Notes: generated from the sequence alone by a model not told the origin. A DNA stretch of 64,000 nucleotides from Bog-257 sp963846715 (GCA_963846715.1 CAWJXA010000004.1:124001-188000); one strand, 5' to 3'. Shown: positions 54,159-63,602, numbered from the stretch's first letter. Program-made: numbers and translations.

Positions 54159-54380
54159 CTAGAACATGGGTTCCATCATCGCACGCATATGCTCATGATC
54201 AGAATTCTCAGATCGACGACTTGTTGTCGCCGGAGCCAAGTCCGCAACCTTCATTCTTATTGAGTCTGTCTTGATTGGGAATTTGCAAGGCGAACCCGCT
54301 ACGATCCATCGTCCAAAAGAATGGTCGCGGAATGACAGCTCGATTCCGAGTGCTTTAAGAAAACCCTCGGTACTCGACAA
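54159..54380 (-). CDS. Doubtful small reading frame
   Basis: 73 residues (MSSTEGFLKALGIELSFRDH...); no family recognised and no strong ribosome-binding site. It is the most protein-like reading of 54085-54430, a stretch that otherwise shows nothing. Confidence 0.25.
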   Translation of the reverse strand: MSSTEGFLKALGIELSFRDHSFGRWIVAGSPCKFPIKTDSIRMKVADLAPATTSRRSENSDHEHMRAMMEPMF

Positions 54381-54436
54381 ATCCGCCGAGGCGGTACTTA
54401 GTCCGGTTTGTCATAGCGGCCGAAGTTGATCAATCC

Positions 54437-54751
54437 ATGCGATCACGCGATATATATCGTGAGCGCCTCGAAGCAGAAGGCCCACTGGTCGGCGTCACGC
54501 TGTCCAAGAACGCGCACCAGATTGGTCCATGGCCCTGGATCTCGTATAAAGATGTTCCGGCCGAAGACGTTGTGCTCCCCTCATCGCGGGTGAGCATCGC
54601 GAGGGCCATTGGTAAACGTGATGATGAGTGTTCATCATGCCAATTCTACATGCCGTTCACCTCTCTTTACCCTTCCGATCCCAGCACGCTAGGGAAGATC
54701 TTTGATGGATGGGGATTATCGGTAAATATCACGACGATGTCCGACCGCTAG
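54437..54751 (+). CDS. Doubtful small reading frame
   Basis: 104 residues with a plausible composition (MRSRDIYRERLEAEGPLVGV, PWPWISYKDVPAEDVVLPSS) but no recognised family. Its end overlaps the relE gene on the other strand by 36 bp. May be a fragment of a transferred gene. Confidence 0.3.
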   Translation: MRSRDIYRERLEAEGPLVGVTLSKNAHQIGPWPWISYKDVPAEDVVLPSSRVSIARAIGKRDDECSSCQFYMPFTSLYPSDPSTLGKIFDGWGLSVNITTMSDR

Positions 54752-54983
54752 TACCAGCACGACCAAGCGATCGTCTTCGATTTTGCAGATCGCTCGGTAA
54801 TCACCGATGCGATATCTCCACAAGCCACCTTTGTCACCTGTGAGCGCCTTGCCCAATTGTCGTGGGTCTTCCGCCGCTGAGAACTCGGGTACGGAAATAA
54901 GTGAAGATGCGCTGCTGGATGGGACGATCGAGCTCTCGAATCTGTTTTTGCGCCGTCAGTTGGAACTCAACGGTCCAAGCCAA
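54716..54983 (-). CDS. RelE-type toxin, one frameshift
   Basis: Starts TTG 54983 (MAWTVEFQLTAQKQIRELDR), overlapping the antitoxin by 17 bp. After QQRIFTYFRTRVLS one extra base in 54871-54879 must be removed; the frame then reads AEDPRQLGKALTGDKGGLWR and YRIGDYRAICKIEDDRLVVL, and ends HRRDIYR at 54716. This is a complete RelE/ParE fold of about 88 residues with the basic GDYRAIC strand. As sequenced it would be inactive. Confidence 0.75.
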
Positions 54984-55176
54984 GTTCGCGCTCCAAATCT
55001 TCCAGCGAGATCCTCGGCTCGTTGCGTTCGAGGGCGGCGATGCCTAGCAAATAGTCTTCGCGATCCTCCAGGTACTGGCGGATTGCGAGCTTCGCATAGT
55101 AGCTCTTGCTACGCCCGGTTTCTTTGGCCAGCCGCTCCAGGCGCTTCTCCAGCTCCGGAGTAAAGACGATTTCCAA
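54967..55176 (-). CDS. RelB/CopG-type antitoxin
   Basis: 69 residues: ribbon-helix-helix (VFTPELEKRLERLAKETGRS, KSYYAKLAIRQYLEDREDYL) and a toxin-binding tail (ISLEDLERELGLDR). Pairs with the RelE-like toxin on the same strand. The start is an ATG at 55176. Confidence 0.85.
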   Translation of the reverse strand: MEIVFTPELEKRLERLAKETGRSKSYYAKLAIRQYLEDREDYLLGIAALERNEPRISLEDLERELGLDR

Positions 55177-55228
55177 AATGCGCTATCCTTACGAATTCGC
55201 TGTAGAACATGTAACATCCCGCATTTGG

Positions 55229-56179
55229 CTACAGTATCTTCTTCCCGAAGGCCGACAGCGCCAGCTCCACCGCCAGCTCGGCTGTCTGGTTACGCTCATC
55301 GAGCACCGGATTCACTTCCACCAACTCGAAGCTGAGCATGCGTCCATGGTCGGCGATGATCTCCATTGCGAGGTGGCCCTCGCGATAGGTTGCGCCGCCC
55401 CAGACGGGAGTGCCGACGCCGGGAGCATCCTCAGGGTCGATCCAATCCAGATCGAGCGAGACGTGATAGCCGACGGTACCCCGTCCGGCGATGCGGAGAG
55501 CTTCTTCCATCACCGAGCGCATGCCGCGCTCGTCGATGTCGCGCATGGTGAAGACATGCACGCCTGATTTCCTGATGTTCTCGCGCTCGTGGTTATCGAC
55601 GTCGCGAATGCCAACCAGCACACAGTTTTGCGGTTGCACTTTTGGGCTGAAGCCATAAAGGTCGGTGAGCGGCGACTCGAACAGTCCCATGATCGCGCCC
55701 AAAGGCATACCGTGCACATTGCCGCTCGGGGAACTGCCGGGCGTGTTGATGTCGGTGTGGGCGTCAATCCACAACAGGCCGATGCGCTGGTTCTTGCGGC
55801 GATAAAACTCGGCTACCCCCGACACGGTTCCGGCGGCAATGGAGTGGTCGCCCCCCAGGACCACGGGAATCTGGCCGGCTTCCAAGGTCTTCACCACCAG
55901 CTCAGCTTCTTTCGAGCACGTCTCGGTGATTTCCTTCAGGTACTTGGCGTTAGGATCGCCTTCGGCCTTGGTCTCGGCTAGAGCGACAGGAACGTTGCCG
56001 CCGTCTTCGACTTCGTAGCCGAGGGCCTCGAGCTTGGATTCGAGTCCGGCGACGCGCATCGCCGACGGGCCCATATCAACGCCGCGTCGCGACTGGCCCA
56101 GGTCCAGCGGCACGCCAATGATGCGAATGTGTTTGGTTTCGACGTTTTGTAATGGCTTCGTGATCGGGCTGGTTGCCAT
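55229..56179 (-). CDS. rocF: Arginase
   Basis: 316 residues. Mn-binding motifs of the ureohydrolase fold: VVLGGDHSIAAG, LLWIDAHTDINTP and HVSLDLDWIDPEDAPGVGTP (usual SLDVDxLDP). GVDMGPSAMR near the N-terminus and SGNVHGMPLGAIMG in the active-site loop are typical of arginase rather than agmatinase. Hydrolyses arginine to ornithine and urea. Single gene, no urease nearby. Confidence 0.93.
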   Translation of the reverse strand: MATSPITKPLQNVETKHIRIIGVPLDLGQSRRGVDMGPSAMRVAGLESKLEALGYEVEDGGNVPVALAETKAEGDPNAKYLKEITETCSKEAELVVKTLEAGQIPVVLGGDHSIAAGTVSGVAEFYRRKNQRIGLLWIDAHTDINTPGSSPSGNVHGMPLGAIMGLFESPLTDLYGFSPKVQPQNCVLVGIRDVDNHERENIRKSGVHVFTMRDIDERGMRSVMEEALRIAGRGTVGYHVSLDLDWIDPEDAPGVGTPVWGGATYREGHLAMEIIADHGRMLSFELVEVNPVLDERNQTAELAVELALSAFGKKIL

Positions 56180-56294
56180 AAGATTTTCCTAACTAGGCCG
56201 GTGCTGGAATCTATGTATCCAAGTGGCGCGGCGCGTCGTCGAGCGCTGCATTGATCATAAGGGCCGCGCTCTTGAAGGGGTACGGCTTCAGCCG

Positions 56295-56434
56295 TTGCTG
56301 AAAAACTTGATTAGCGCATGGTTTGTGTCAGGGCACGACTTCAGTCGTGCCGATAAGTCATTTATTCTTGTACTTCCAGCGGGCTTCAGCCCGCGAGAAG
56401 TTTGCTTTTCCGACTTTTTCAGCAGCCTCTTCAG
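56295..56434 (+). repeat. Family B dispersed repeat, copy B3
   Basis: TTGCTGAAAAACTTGATTAG, the TCATTTATTCTTGT stretch, hairpins CACGACT-TC-AGTCGTG and GCGGGCTTCAGCCCGC, and an inverse TTTTCAGCAGCCTCT end. Nearly identical to B2 over about 140 bp. The rest of 56180-56689 holds further short palindromes and no gene. Confidence 0.7.
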
Positions 56435-56689
56435 TCGTGTCATTAGCTTCTATTTATGCGGTGGCTTTAGCCACTGAGGGATTTCGGTATTGGAGCGAGC
56501 TGCGAGTTCCCTCAGGGGCTGAAGCCCGGATCTTCACAACACACCTAACGGCACGGCTAAAAGCCGTGCCCCTTCAAGGCTTGCTTCCCCGGGCACACGA
56601 AAAACACATGAAGCTATTCTCTCATCCCACAATCCATGCTTGTGTCGAATCTCAAGATGTACCCCAACGTGGTACACGATAATCCGCGA

Positions 56690-58042
56690 CTAGGGATACA
56701 GCCTATGTAGAGTGCGGGCGAACGGGATGGTCTCGCGCACATGCTCCAATCCACAGATCCAGGCCACGGCGCGCTCGATGCCCATGCCGAATCCCGCGTG
56801 CGGGACCCCGCCGAACTTGCGCAAATCGAGATACCACTTGAACGACTCCTCAGGCAGCTCGTGGTCATGGATGCGCTTCAGCAGCAAATCGTAAGAGCCG
56901 ATACGCTGTGAGCCGCCGATGATCTCCCCGTAGCCCTCGGGCGCAAGCACATCGACGCAGAGCGCGTACTCCGGATGCTGGGGGTCAGGCTCCATATAGA
57001 ACGCCTTGATCGCCGCCGGATAACGATGCACCATCACCGGGCGGTCGAATTGCGACGAGACGTACGTCTCATCCGGCGAGCCGAAGTCACCGCCCCATTC
57101 AAACTTATTCTCAACCAGGCCCTTGGCGTGGCCTTCCTGCAACATCTTCACCGCCTCATCGTACGAGATGCGCGGGAACGGCGTGGCAATCTTCTCCAGA
57201 TTGCTGAGATCGCGGCCGATGGTCTCCAACTCCGGGCGCCGCTTCTCCAAGACCCGCGTAACGATGAAAGTGATGAACCCTTCCGCCAGGGTCATCAGGT
57301 CGTCGAGGGTGGCGTAGGCAACTTCCGGTTCGACCATCCAGAACTCAGTGAGGTGGCGGCGAGTCTTCGACTTCTCTGCGCGAAACGTCGGTCCAAAGCT
57401 GTAGACCTTGCCAAGGGCCATCGCCGTCGCTTCGATGTAGAGCTGGCCTGACTGCGTGAGGAAAGCCTGCTCGTCAAAGTAATCAACGGGGAACAACGTG
57501 GTGGTGCCTTCGCAGGCTGCCGGCGTCAGGATCGGCGGGTCAGTAAGCGTGAATCCGTGGTCATCAAAATAGTCGCGCGCGGCCTTGATGATCTCAGCGC
57601 GAACCCGCAAGATGGCGGCCTGACGGGGCGAGCGCAGCCAAAGATGACGGTGCTCCATGAGGAAGTCGACGCCGTGCTCTTTGGGCGAGATGGGATAAGG
57701 ATCGTCCGGGTTGACGCGCTGCACCACCTGCGCGTCGGTCACGTCCATTTCGTAGCCGCCCGGAGCGCGCTTGTCCGCGCGCACTTTGCCGGTGACGACA
57801 ACGCTGGACTCCTGGGTCAGGCCTTTGATGGAATCGAACAGCTCAGGCGAGACGGCATTCTTGGCGACCACGCCCTGAATGACGCCACTGCCGTCGCGGA
57901 AGATGGGGAACAGCAGCTTTCCGCTCTCGCGCAAGTTGTAGAGCCAGCCGCGAATGGTGACGCTCTGGCCTTCGTGTTGGCCAATTTCGCGGATGGTAGT
58001 GACTGGTGTTTCGGCAGCTTCCGTTTTCGTAGGTTCGTTCAT
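56690..58042 (-). CDS. asnS: Asparaginyl-tRNA synthetase
   Basis: 450 residues. N-terminal OB-fold anticodon-binding domain (HEGQSVTIRGWLYNLRESGK), class II motif 2 FRAEKSKTRRHLTEFWMVEP, then MDVLAPEGYGEIIGGSQR-type loop (here CVDVLAPEGYGEIIGGSQRI) and motif 3 GFGMGIERAVAWICGL. The insertion pattern and GEIIGGSQR favour Asn over Asp. Charges tRNA-Asn directly. Confidence 0.95.
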   Translation of the reverse strand: MNEPTKTEAAETPVTTIREIGQHEGQSVTIRGWLYNLRESGKLLFPIFRDGSGVIQGVVAKNAVSPELFDSIKGLTQESSVVVTGKVRADKRAPGGYEMDVTDAQVVQRVNPDDPYPISPKEHGVDFLMEHRHLWLRSPRQAAILRVRAEIIKAARDYFDDHGFTLTDPPILTPAACEGTTTLFPVDYFDEQAFLTQSGQLYIEATAMALGKVYSFGPTFRAEKSKTRRHLTEFWMVEPEVAYATLDDLMTLAEGFITFIVTRVLEKRRPELETIGRDLSNLEKIATPFPRISYDEAVKMLQEGHAKGLVENKFEWGGDFGSPDETYVSSQFDRPVMVHRYPAAIKAFYMEPDPQHPEYALCVDVLAPEGYGEIIGGSQRIGSYDLLLKRIHDHELPEESFKWYLDLRKFGGVPHAGFGMGIERAVAWICGLEHVRETIPFARTLHRLYP

Positions 58043-58212
58043 GAGTCCTTGATTCCGGGCCGCGTTAGAATGATTCTAGGAGCTTACTATGCCGCTTGAC
58101 TGGTCACAATGTCCCGCCGGCTCGACAGGGTCCTTCTCGACACTTTCGAGATTGCATGCTCTCTTCCATCCCTGACGTTGACACAAAACCGCGCAGAGCC
58201 TATGTTGACGGC

Positions 58213-58437
58213 ATGGAAGTTGATCTTAGCCCGGAATTGCAAAACAAACTCACGCGGCTTGCCGCGGAGCAGGGCCGCGATACCAAAACCCTCGTGCGAG
58301 AGGCAGTGGAGCGATTGGTGAACCACGACGAATGGTTTATTCGCGAGGTGGAGAAGGGCTTGGCCGCTGCTGATCGTGGAGAGTTCGTTGAACACGAAGA
58401 AATCGGCAAGATGATTAGCGGCCGGTATCCTGTTTGA
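58213..58437 (+). CDS. ParD-like antitoxin
   Basis: 74 residues from ATG 58213 (MEVDLSPELQNKLTRLAAEQ). Ribbon-helix-helix with TKTLVREAVERLVNHDEWFI, then an acidic tail ending ISGRYPV. Overlaps the toxin start by one base (TGATG). Confidence 0.82.
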   Translation: MEVDLSPELQNKLTRLAAEQGRDTKTLVREAVERLVNHDEWFIREVEKGLAAADRGEFVEHEEIGKMISGRYPV

Positions 58438-58715
58438 TGCGCATCCGCTGGACGGAACCAGCCGTCGGCGACCTCACACAGATTTGCGACTACATCGGCG
58501 AACGTGACGGCGCGGCGATGGCCGGGCGCGTGGCTCTCACAATCTACGAAGGCATAAGCTCCCTCGCACAGTTCCGGTACCGAGGTCGTGAGGGCCGGAA
58601 ACTCGGTACTCGTGAATTGATCTTTCCAGGTCTGCCTTTCTTGGCCGTATACCGAGTTCGTGCAGACGTCATTGAAATCAACCGTATTTTGCATGGTGCT
58701 CAGAACTGGCGTTAA
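58437..58715 (+). CDS. ParE/RelE-like toxin
   Basis: 92 residues from ATG 58437 (MRIRWTEPAVGDLTQICDYI). ParE-type pattern: LAQFRYRGREGRKLGTRELI, FPGLPFLAVYRVRADVIEIN and the end RILHGAQNWR, the classic ILHxxxxW. Targets gyrase or mRNA; intact, unlike the relE copy at 54716. Confidence 0.87.
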   Translation: MRIRWTEPAVGDLTQICDYIGERDGAAMAGRVALTIYEGISSLAQFRYRGREGRKLGTRELIFPGLPFLAVYRVRADVIEINRILHGAQNWR

Positions 58716-58721
58716 GGTATC

Positions 58722-59546
58722 TCAAAACGCCTTCTCCATTCTCCCGAACGCTTCCGCCATTTTCTCCGCGACCTTCTCGCCCTCCACCCCCTCAATCTCC
58801 AGCAACACCGGCGGCACGTGCGGCGCGGTCCGCAGCAGCTCTGTCGTCTGATTCCAATCGATGCTGCCTGCGCCCGGCCACAGATGCGAATCGCGATCTT
58901 TCCCGTTGTCATGCACATGGGTCGAGCGAATTCGGTCCTTTAGCACCTCGAACGCCTGCGGCACGCTCGACATGATGTGCGCGTGACCGACATCGAAGCA
59001 GACGCCGATGTCGCCGAAGCGTCCCGCGTACAGCAGTTCCAGTAGTTTCTCCGGCGTCGACAACTCGTTGGTAATGTTTTCCACCAGCAGTTGCACACCC
59101 AGCGGTTTGGCAAAAGCGTGCAGGTGCTCGAGAGAACTAACCGCCGCTTCCATCTTGTGCTCGTCCGCTTCTTCATGGCCGATGCCGACATGCTGCACCA
59201 GAAATTGAAATGGCGCCTGTTCGGCCACCTCGATAGCACGCTTGATTTCGTCCGTCGCCGCGACGCGGTGCAGTTTTTCAACCGACGCAATGTTTACGGG
59301 CGGCGTGCCGCCTCGTCCCCATTCCTCGTCGAAATACATGGGCGAGTGCATCGAGTGAAAAGTAATTCCCGTACTGCGAAACCAGTTGGCGATCTGGCGA
59401 ACGTGTTGCCGATCGGTGTAATCGAAATGATTACGGGCGGCGAAGATTTCAATCGCCTCCGCGCCGCCCGAGACCATCTGATCGAGCAGGCCGGGATGCA
59501 GCCGTTCGCGCCTTGCATAGAACAGGGTGGACATGGCGCGGCGCAT
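58722..59546 (-). CDS. Xylose isomerase-like TIM-barrel protein
   Basis: 274 residues, sugar-phosphate isomerase/epimerase fold (AP endonuclease 2 superfamily). Metal-binding positions: HSMHSPMYF, QHVGIGHEEAD, LLVENITNEL (Glu), CFDVGHAHIM (Asp, His), STHVHDNGKDRDSHLWPGAG and LLEIEG (last Glu). Substrate unknown. The start overlaps the ggt stop by one base, so it is translated with it. Confidence 0.82.
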   Translation of the reverse strand: MRRAMSTLFYARRERLHPGLLDQMVSGGAEAIEIFAARNHFDYTDRQHVRQIANWFRSTGITFHSMHSPMYFDEEWGRGGTPPVNIASVEKLHRVAATDEIKRAIEVAEQAPFQFLVQHVGIGHEEADEHKMEAAVSSLEHLHAFAKPLGVQLLVENITNELSTPEKLLELLYAGRFGDIGVCFDVGHAHIMSSVPQAFEVLKDRIRSTHVHDNGKDRDSHLWPGAGSIDWNQTTELLRTAPHVPPVLLEIEGVEGEKVAEKMAEAFGRMEKAF

Positions 59547-61324
59547 CAGAATCCAACTGCCTTTCCGGTGTGGCGTCCGTCACTGGCGCCAAGTCGTTCG
59601 CCGGTGGTGGAATGAATCGCAACGCACTGGGCATCGCCCCAATATTCATCGGTCGAAGCAGCCTGTTGTCCCGGCAGCGTATCGATGTTGGCGTTGACCG
59701 AAACCTTGTGTCCCATGTGTTCGAGGATGTGGATCGTGTCGGGCGAGAAGCCGACCGTCTCCATCTTGATCTCGTCGGGCAGCCATTGGTCGTGAAAGCG
59801 TGGCGCATTGACCGCCTGCTGAATGTTCAATCCGTAATCCACTACGCCCATCAGCACATTAGCAACGGTAGTGATGATGGTGGGTCCGCCTTCGGCGCCG
59901 AGAACCAAGAACAGCTTGCCGTCTTTGAGCACGATGGTTGGTGCCATGGCAGACAGCGGCCGCTTGCCGGGACCGATGGCGTTCGCGGGGCCTTGGACTA
60001 ATCCGAAGATGTTGGGCACGCCCGGCTTGGATGAGAAATCGTCCATTTCATCGTTAAGCAGGAAGCCCAAACCCTCGGCAGTGACGTGCGAGCCGAAGCT
60101 CTCATTCAGTGTGGTCGTCACCGAAACCGCGTTGCCCTCGGGATCGACCACCGAATAATGCGTAGTGTGGACCGGCTCAATCACCGACTTCGGCTGGGGA
60201 TGCGCGCTGGCGTAGCTATCCAACTGGGAGAAGATCGACGGACGCCGCAACTCGGTGCTGGGCGTAGCGCGGCGCAGAGGAATGGTTTCGCGCCAGGCAT
60301 TGGCATAACGCTTGTCAATCAATTGCGCAACCGGGATCTTGGAGTAGTCCGGGTCGCCGAGGAACTCTGCGCGATCGAAAAATGCGCGCTGATAAGCCTC
60401 GGACACGAGATGAATATTTTGGGCTGAATCTGCACCCTGCTTAGCCAGGTCGTATCCTTCAAGTATGTTGAGGCTCTCGAGCAGGGTGATGCCGCCCGAC
60501 GACGGCGGCGGCGCGCTGATGACTTCGTAGCCGCGATAGGTCCCGCGAATCGGCTGCCGCTCCTTCACCTCGTATTGCGCAAGGTCCTCGGGGGTGACCA
60601 GGCCGCCGCCCTTCTCGATGGCCGCAGCCAAGTCGCGAGCCATCGCGCCATGGTAAAAGTCGTCAGGATTCTCCGCGATGCGCTCCAGCGTCTTGGCCAG
60701 CTCGGGCTGTCTGAAAACGTCCCCCTGCTGGTAGTAGTTGCCGTTGCGTTGAAAGATGCGGCGCGATTCGGGGAACTTCGCCAGGTTGGGGTCGTGAAAC
60801 GATTTGGCCGCGTCGTAGTCGAGGACGTAACCATCGCGCGCCAGCCAGATCGCCGGCTCCATTACCTGCTTCAGGCTGAGCTTGCCCCAATGCTTCTGCG
60901 CATAGACCAGGCCGGCCACTGAGCCGGGGACGCCGACCGCCTTGTAGCCAATCGTGCTCATGCCCGGAATCACGTTGCCCTGCGCGTCCAGATACATGTT
61001 GGCGGTGGCTTTCGCCGGAGCTTTCTCGCGGAAGTCGAGGAAATGAATTTCACCATCGGCCCGGCGGAAGAGCAGAAAGCCGCCACCGCCGATGTTTCCC
61101 GCCTGCGGAAGTACCACCGCCAGCGCGAAGCCGACTGCCACCGAAGCGTCCACTGCGTTGCCGCCCTGCTTCATGATCGCGGCTCCGGCCTCGGATGCGT
61201 CGGGCTGCAGCGTCGCCACCATGGCCTTGGGCGCATGCACCGGGAACATCCCGTTGCCGGCCCAAGCCTGGGCGCAGAGAGCCAGCACAATCGCAATGCT
61301 CAGGAGGTGTTGTCGTCGCTTCAT
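59546..61324 (-). CDS. ggt: Gamma-glutamyltranspeptidase
   Basis: 592 residues, signal peptide (HLLSIAIVLALCAQAWAG). Large-subunit motifs PKAMVATLQPDASEAGAAIM, LDFREKAPAKAT and PGSVAGLVYA; the self-cleavage and catalytic Thr lies in TTHYSVVDPEGNAVSVT, followed by TTLNESFGSHVTAEGLGFLL, NDEMDDF and GKRPLSAMAPTIV. Periplasmic, transfers or hydrolyses gamma-glutamyl groups of glutathione. Processing site intact. Confidence 0.94.
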   Translation of the reverse strand: MKRRQHLLSIAIVLALCAQAWAGNGMFPVHAPKAMVATLQPDASEAGAAIMKQGGNAVDASVAVGFALAVVLPQAGNIGGGGFLLFRRADGEIHFLDFREKAPAKATANMYLDAQGNVIPGMSTIGYKAVGVPGSVAGLVYAQKHWGKLSLKQVMEPAIWLARDGYVLDYDAAKSFHDPNLAKFPESRRIFQRNGNYYQQGDVFRQPELAKTLERIAENPDDFYHGAMARDLAAAIEKGGGLVTPEDLAQYEVKERQPIRGTYRGYEVISAPPPSSGGITLLESLNILEGYDLAKQGADSAQNIHLVSEAYQRAFFDRAEFLGDPDYSKIPVAQLIDKRYANAWRETIPLRRATPSTELRRPSIFSQLDSYASAHPQPKSVIEPVHTTHYSVVDPEGNAVSVTTTLNESFGSHVTAEGLGFLLNDEMDDFSSKPGVPNIFGLVQGPANAIGPGKRPLSAMAPTIVLKDGKLFLVLGAEGGPTIITTVANVLMGVVDYGLNIQQAVNAPRFHDQWLPDEIKMETVGFSPDTIHILEHMGHKVSVNANIDTLPGQQAASTDEYWGDAQCVAIHSTTGERLGASDGRHTGKAVGF

Positions 61325-61447
61325 AAGAAAAGGCGGGAGAGCCCGAGTCTCTGGCCGCTCAAATGCGCTCCAGGCAGGAAGTTACAGCCATGTAAACGCA
61401 AGAGTTGAGGCTAGCCCAGTGACTTCGGAGAGTCAAATAGTGGAGGG

Positions 61448-61939
61448 CTACTTCAGCGTGTCGGCGCCGGCCTTGGCGCACTGCGCATCTTGCGCGCTGG
61501 TAGCGCCGGAGACGCCGATCGCGCCCACAATCTTGCCGTCGATGAGCAACGGAATGCCACCCTCGAGTGGCATGGCGCCTTGCAGCCTCAGGATGCGAAC
61601 AGCGTCTCCACCGCCTGCGAGCGAGTCCTGGAATGCCTTGGTAGGCCGCTTAAAAAGAGCAGCCGATCGAGCTTTGTCAATCGAGACATTGGCGCTGCCC
61701 AGTTGCGTGTTATCCATTTTCTCGTAGTACACGAGATTGCCTGCAGGATCGACGATTGCTACTGCCACCAACCAGTTGTTCTTGGCAGCCTCGGCCAACG
61801 CGGGTGCGGCCACTTTTTTGGCAGTGTCCAAAGCGATGGGAGTGCCATATGCATTGGGCATCTGCGCAGGCGCTGTCGGCGAAAAGACCATGGCTAGCAA
61901 CAAGACCAGAAAAAATTTTACGATGGAGTTTGATAACAT
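61448..61939 (-). CDS. Secreted GlcG/HbpS-family protein
   Basis: 163 residues from ATG 61939 (GAGGAGCGGCC before it); the longer frame to 62419 overlaps the E2 gene and is a shadow. Signal peptide ending SPTAPAQ, then the GlcG/HbpS fold: NWLVAVAIVDPAGNLVYYEK, SIDKARSAALFKRPTKAF, PLEGGIPLLIDGKIVGAIGV and AQDAQCAKAGADTL. Related proteins bind haem or cobalamin; ligand here unknown. Confidence 0.85.
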   Translation of the reverse strand: MLSNSIVKFFLVLLLAMVFSPTAPAQMPNAYGTPIALDTAKKVAAPALAEAAKNNWLVAVAIVDPAGNLVYYEKMDNTQLGSANVSIDKARSAALFKRPTKAFQDSLAGGGDAVRILRLQGAMPLEGGIPLLIDGKIVGAIGVSGATSAQDAQCAKAGADTLK

Positions 61940-62138
61940 GGCCGCTCCTCGTTTCGATGTTGTTTTGACTTTGCGATACCAGCTTAGTGTTGGTGCGGCT
62001 CGGGAGCAAGAGGTTTCCGCGGTCCACATTGCTTGCCCAGTAACCAATCCCGACCGCTGATGCAGTGGCGTCCGCCGCGATATAATAACCGTTTGCGATT
62101 TGTTCTGATTTCCAGCCATATAACCTCGGAAGGACAAT

Positions 62139-63557
62139 ATGCCAACTGATGTAATCATGCCCCAGATGGGGGAATCGATTTTCGAAGGAACCATTACCAA
62201 GTGGCTTAAGCAGCCCGGCGAGAAAGTGCAACGCGACGAGCCGCTGTTTGAAATTTCGACCGACAAGGTCGACGCGGAGATTCCCGCGCCCGCTTCCGGC
62301 ACCTTGCAGGACATCAAAGTGCAAGCCGGCGCTACCGTGCAGGTGAACACTGTGGTAGGAACCATCGCGGGCGAAGGCGAAGCTGCGGCAACCGTGCCAC
62401 CCGCCGCAGCGGCCAGCACCGCGACACCAGCTGCTCCCGGCGGAGACGGTAGCCGTTCGACCCAGACCGAAGCGGCCCAGCCTCCCAGCGGCGAGGAGCC
62501 GAAGAAGCCTACCGCGAAGGCCTCTGCCCAGCCCTCAACCGAAGCCGCCGAGCAGACTGGCGCCGACTATTCCGAGGGCGAGCAGGACCGGGTACGCTCC
62601 AGTCCACTGGTACGCCGCATCGCCAAGGACAACAAAGTTGATCTGGCACAGGTCCGCGGAACCGGTCTTGGCGGCCGCATCACCAAGGAAGACATTGAGT
62701 CGTTCATCGCCAAGCACGGCGCCGGCGCGCAGCAGCCAGCCGCCCCAGCGCAACCGGCCACAGTTTCGGCGCCGGCCGCTCCTGCGCCTGCGGCTTCCGA
62801 ACCATCGATGCCGGCGGTAGTCGCGCCGCTGCAGCCGGTTGGCGGGGTAACTCCCGGCGACGTTGTGCCCATGTCGGTCATGCGCAAGAAGATTGCCGAG
62901 CACATGGTGATGTCGAAGCGCACCAGCGCGCATGTGCATGGCGTCTTCGAAGTAGACGTGACCCGCATCGTGAAATTGCGCGAGAAGATGAAGACGAAGT
63001 TCGAGCAGGCCACCGGGAACAAGCTGACCTTCACGCCATTCTTTGCGCGTGCGGTGGTGCATGGCATTCGCAAGTGGCCCATTATCAACTCGTCGGTGGA
63101 GGGCGATAATATCCGCTATCACGCCTCCATCAATCTGGGCATTGCGGTCGCGCTGGACTGGGGCCTGATCGTGCCCGTCGTCAAAAACGCCGAGGAGCGC
63201 AGTTTCGTCGGCTTGCAGCGCGCCATTACCGACCTTGGTGAGCGTGCCCGCACCAAGAAGTTGAAGCCCGACGAGGTGCAGGGTGGAACGTTCACCATCA
63301 CTAATCCCGGCATCTTTGGCGCCAAGTTCGGCATGCCCATCATTAACCAGCCGCAGGTTGCCATCATGGGCGTCGGCGGAATCGTGAAGAAGCCGGTCGT
63401 GGTCACCGATAAAGACGGCAATGACTCCATCGCCATTCGTTCGATGATGCACCTGAGCATCGGCTATGACCATCGCATCATCGATGGCGCCGTAGCCGAC
63501 CAGTTCATGGCCGAGGTGAAGAAGTTCCTGGAGAACTGGAACGAGGAGCTGCTGTAG
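62139..63557 (+). CDS. Dihydrolipoamide acyltransferase, E2 of a 2-oxoacid dehydrogenase
   Basis: 472 residues, complete. N-terminal lipoyl domain with the lipoylated Lys in EISTDKVDAEIPAPASGTLQ; an Ala/Pro-rich linker (residues about 80-145); E1/E3-binding domain (SSPLVRRIAKDNKVDLAQVR, GTGLGGRITKEDIESFI); a second Ala/Pro linker; catalytic domain (MRKKIAEHMVMSKRTSAHVH, FTITNPGIFGAKFGMPIINQ, GYDHRIIDGAVADQFM with the His-x3-Asp-Gly active site). Belongs to pyruvate, 2-oxoglutarate or branched-chain complexes; which one is not decidable. No E1/E3 genes are visible. Confidence 0.92.
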   Translation: MPTDVIMPQMGESIFEGTITKWLKQPGEKVQRDEPLFEISTDKVDAEIPAPASGTLQDIKVQAGATVQVNTVVGTIAGEGEAAATVPPAAAASTATPAAPGGDGSRSTQTEAAQPPSGEEPKKPTAKASAQPSTEAAEQTGADYSEGEQDRVRSSPLVRRIAKDNKVDLAQVRGTGLGGRITKEDIESFIAKHGAGAQQPAAPAQPATVSAPAAPAPAASEPSMPAVVAPLQPVGGVTPGDVVPMSVMRKKIAEHMVMSKRTSAHVHGVFEVDVTRIVKLREKMKTKFEQATGNKLTFTPFFARAVVHGIRKWPIINSSVEGDNIRYHASINLGIAVALDWGLIVPVVKNAEERSFVGLQRAITDLGERARTKKLKPDEVQGGTFTITNPGIFGAKFGMPIINQPQVAIMGVGGIVKKPVVVTDKDGNDSIAIRSMMHLSIGYDHRIIDGAVADQFMAEVKKFLENWNEELL

Positions 63558-63559
63558 GA

Positions 63560-63592
63560 AGCTGTCAGCCGTCAGCTGTCAGCCATCAGCCA
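63560..63592. repeat. Heptamer repeat tract after the E2 gene
   Basis: AGCTGTCAGCCGTCAGCTGTCAGCCATCAGCC: four 7-bp TCAGCYR units starting 3 bp past the stop codon. Confidence 0.55.
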
Positions 63593-63602
63593 ATGCTTAA
63601 CG

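Noticed and set aside
59546..61324. A plus-strand gene opposite ggt
   Set aside because: Several open frames on the plus strand are shadows of the G+C-rich codon pattern; the minus strand has all gamma-glutamyltranspeptidase motifs.
61940..62419. N-terminal extension of the GlcG-like protein to 62419
   Set aside because: It would run antisense through the lipoyl domain of the E2 gene and lacks protein character; the signal peptide begins at 61939.
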